Source: VMDJ01 sp038146785
GTDB taxonomy: Bacteria > Pseudomonadota > Gammaproteobacteria > Chromatiales > Chromatiaceae
Assembly (NCBI GenBank): GCA_038146785.1
Contig: JAYQSI010000006.1
Location: 1-7,360, forward strand
DNA length: 7,360 nt
Direction of reading: 5' to 3'
Program-made: the position numbers and the translations under genes
Notes under the pieces: model-generated
Database searches by the model: none
Told to the model about the DNA's origin: nothing
Seen by the model: the letters and a program-made list of their open reading frames with translations, nothing else
Part shown: positions 5,525 to 7,360 of the stretch, piece by piece
Layout: every line of letters begins with the position of its first letter
Numbering within the stretch: the stretch's first letter is position 1

Positions 5525-7281
5525 CGGTTGGCTCCATAGGTTGTCTAAAGGGAATGCTTAAGCTGACGGTGGTGCCTTCGCCTAGCGTGGATGTTATCTC
5601 AAGCTGACCACCAACAGCTTCCATAAGTTCGCGCGCTTCACTCAGCCCAAGCCTGTACCTTTGCCAACCGGTTTGGTGGTAAAATTTATTCATGGCTTTG
5701 GCTAAGGTGGACGCGTCCATACCTGAGCCATTGTCGCGAAGGGTGAGCTGGTAACCGTTTTCGATGATTTTGCCCGTAATCCACAGCGTAATCAGGGTAA
5801 GGGCATCGTGTGAGTCGAGGCTGTTATTCACAAGATTCAACACAATGGTATTGAGATTACTTGCTGCCAGTGCAAACAGGGCCAGGTGGGTTTGTATTCT
5901 GTTTCAATGGTTTCTGAAGCACGAGCACTCGAGGTCACCTGGTTAATTACCGCTGTTAAGGACTCAGTATTCGCCGGCTGCTCACGCGCATCAGCTCGCG
6001 AAAGGCCGAGGACCTTGTCGAGCACGTTACGTGCATTCATCGCGCTTTCAGTAATCACGCTTAACATCTGTTGCGTCTCAACGTCTTTGTCGGGCTTGTT
6101 CATGTGTTGCGAGAGCAACAAAATGGGCTGCAGATAGTTATTTAAATTGTGCGACATGCCCGCGACAAGGTTGTCCACCGCTTCGCGTTTTTGTAGCTCA
6201 GCGATTTGTGTTTCTTGTTGTTTCAGGGTGGCACTTAATGTTTCCGAGAGGGTTAACGCATCTCACCCATGATAAGCTATATGATCAAGTTTTTGTATCG
6301 TTAGCTTGTTGTACAGGCTCTTGAGCAGCAGCAGCATCATCATCATCAAGATGTAAGTCGTTACGCATGCTGGCGTTGTCGAATCGAGTTGTTGTTGGTT
6401 TTGGCGCAAGCGTTTAAGACTTTTGTTGAGTGGGTTAAAAATAGCGCGACGAGACCACCACACAAGACTGAGCAGAAAGATCACAATCACCGCTGAGCTG
6501 AGTAATAGGTTCTGATGTACGCGTTCGACTTCGTAGCTAAGTTGTGGACCTAAGGTATTTTGTTTGTCGATCAATTCGAGTTTTGCGGTTTCAATTAATT
6601 GCGAAAGTGATGGGCCAATCAAGTCCATGGTTATGATGTGTTGTTGGCTTAGTGCGTGTTGTTCTTGAATGCGCGTGATCAGTGCAGCGAGTTGTTGTTC
6701 AGCCTGTCCGACAGCGGATGAAGGGTGTGTCGCTAACAGTCGATCGAACTCTTCCGCGAGTGCTTTTACCGGTGTGTTATAGGTTGGGAAACGCACCAAT
6801 ACTTTAAATGAGTCCATCAGATCATCGTTTAGCATCTTCTGCATTGCTGTGTGCTTATGACTGACTTCCAGAGTTATCGCTTCTTGTGCAGCAGCTTGGA
6901 TTTGAATGATGGCGTTTTTATTGCCTTTGCGTGCTTTTTCATATTGGCGTTCGAGCGCTTCAAAGTTATCCAGTGTGGCAGTGGGTGCGGCATTCCAAGC
7001 GCGCGTGCTTGGCTCAATTGTTCGCGGATGATCTTTCGACGAGCGCTGATTTGATCTAGTGCCGTCAAGTCACTATTTTTACGATAAGCCAGCGCGCCGA
7101 CGCGTTCTTCGAGTACGTTGGCTTGCAGGCGGTTAAGGGCAATCTGTTGGCGTGCGACCTGTCGATACTCTAGGGTGAGTTTGTCTTGCAAGCGCAGGTT
7201 TTGGTCAACGATTGCAACAAAGGCAATCACTGAAGCAATCGCGAGGGCGATAAATAGATTGAGTCGTGTAAAAATAGACAT
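5517..7281 (-). CDS. Membrane sensor histidine kinase, frame broken about five times
   Basis: ATG at 7281 (MSIFTRLN), chosen because AAGGAAG lies just upstream; the in-frame GTG at 7287 abuts that site and is less likely. A membrane segment (about 7266-7210) is followed by a long, helical, Gln-rich periplasmic region of about 230 residues with no PAS or Cache signature seen. A second membrane segment (LLLSSAVIVIFLLSLVWW, about 6508-6455) leads to a HAMP-like start (FNPLNKSLKRL) and an Asp/Ala linker. The H-box AGMSHNLNNYLQPI has His at 6149-6151. The HATPase shows LNLVNNSLDS, G1 DNGSGM (about 5735-5718) and a reconstructed G2 GKGTGLGLSEARELM (about 5680-5640), then TAA at 5517. The H-box resembles the GxAHDFNNLL type found with hybrid kinases, with Asn in place of Asp after the His. 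Breaks lie near 6995, 6395, 6262, 5880, 5690 and 5650, most next to homopolymers. Partner: the overlapping receiver. Ligand unknown. Confidence 0.82.
6324..6347 (-). repeat. Trinucleotide repeats (AGC)4(ATC)4 in the kinase linker
   Basis: Four AGC followed by four ATC units on the plus strand. Read on the kinase strand in the reconstructed frame they encode DDDDAAAA in the cytoplasmic linker between the second membrane segment and the H-box. In the out-of-frame reading they give a misleading MMMMLLLL stretch. Confidence 0.7.
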
Positions 7282-7360
7282 AGTCACTTCCTTGTTTTCA
7301 ACATCCTATGCTGAAAAAAATGATTTGTCATTTTGCAGTGCAATAACTGAGCGAGCCTTT

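Noticed and set aside
14..5700. Programmed ribosomal frameshifting as the cause of the frame breaks
   Set aside because: Breaks are too many, fall in unrelated genes and in a tRNA, and lack a common slippery site with downstream structure.
7333..7343. Palindrome TTGCA-G-TGCAA upstream of the second kinase as an operator
   Set aside because: Short, single occurrence, and no mapped promoter to relate it to. It may be chance.

Overview
The window reads as chromosomal DNA of a gammaproteobacterium-like Gram-negative. It carries two membrane-bound sensor kinase systems, a tRNA-Val(GAC), and three tandem copies of a small secreted Gly/Asn/Thr-rich protein with a Tyr/Ala/Pro-rich tail. The three small proteins most resemble the sulfur globule protein group of sulfur-oxidising gammaproteobacteria. 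That match is from memory of the family's composition, not from a search, so a sulfur-oxidising host is suggested rather than shown.

Layout: (1) 14-2954, minus: one large unorthodox kinase, membrane domain - PAS - PAS - HisKA - HATPase - receiver - HPt. (2) 2955-3145: divergent intergenic region with a kinase promoter on the minus strand and the promoter of the first small gene on the plus strand. (3) 3061-4412, plus: three tandem cassettes. Each has its own promoter, a 5' leader with a short hairpin, a small gene with a Sec signal peptide, and a double hairpin after the stop. (4) 4413-5035: AT-rich spacer with one possible 50-codon gene (4535-4687), then no gene seen until the tRNA promoter. 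(5) 5036-5112: tRNA-Val. (6) 5107-7281, minus: a single-domain receiver preceded by, and overlapping, a second membrane sensor kinase.

The sequence is full of small indels. Both kinases, the receiver, small genes 2 and 3, the tRNA anticodon stem and two terminator stems are all disturbed by 1-2 base changes, often in homopolymers. Protein similarity and domain order continue across each break. The simplest reading is uncorrected sequencing error, not decay, so gene models here are reconstructed across the breaks and their exact ends are approximate.

Functionally, the centre looks like a multi-copy locus for an abundant exported structural protein (strong sigma70-like promoters, stabilising leaders, strong terminators). 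It is flanked by two signalling systems. The left kinase is transcribed divergently from the first copy, which makes a regulatory link worth testing, but nothing in the sequence proves one. No DNA-binding response regulator lies in the window.
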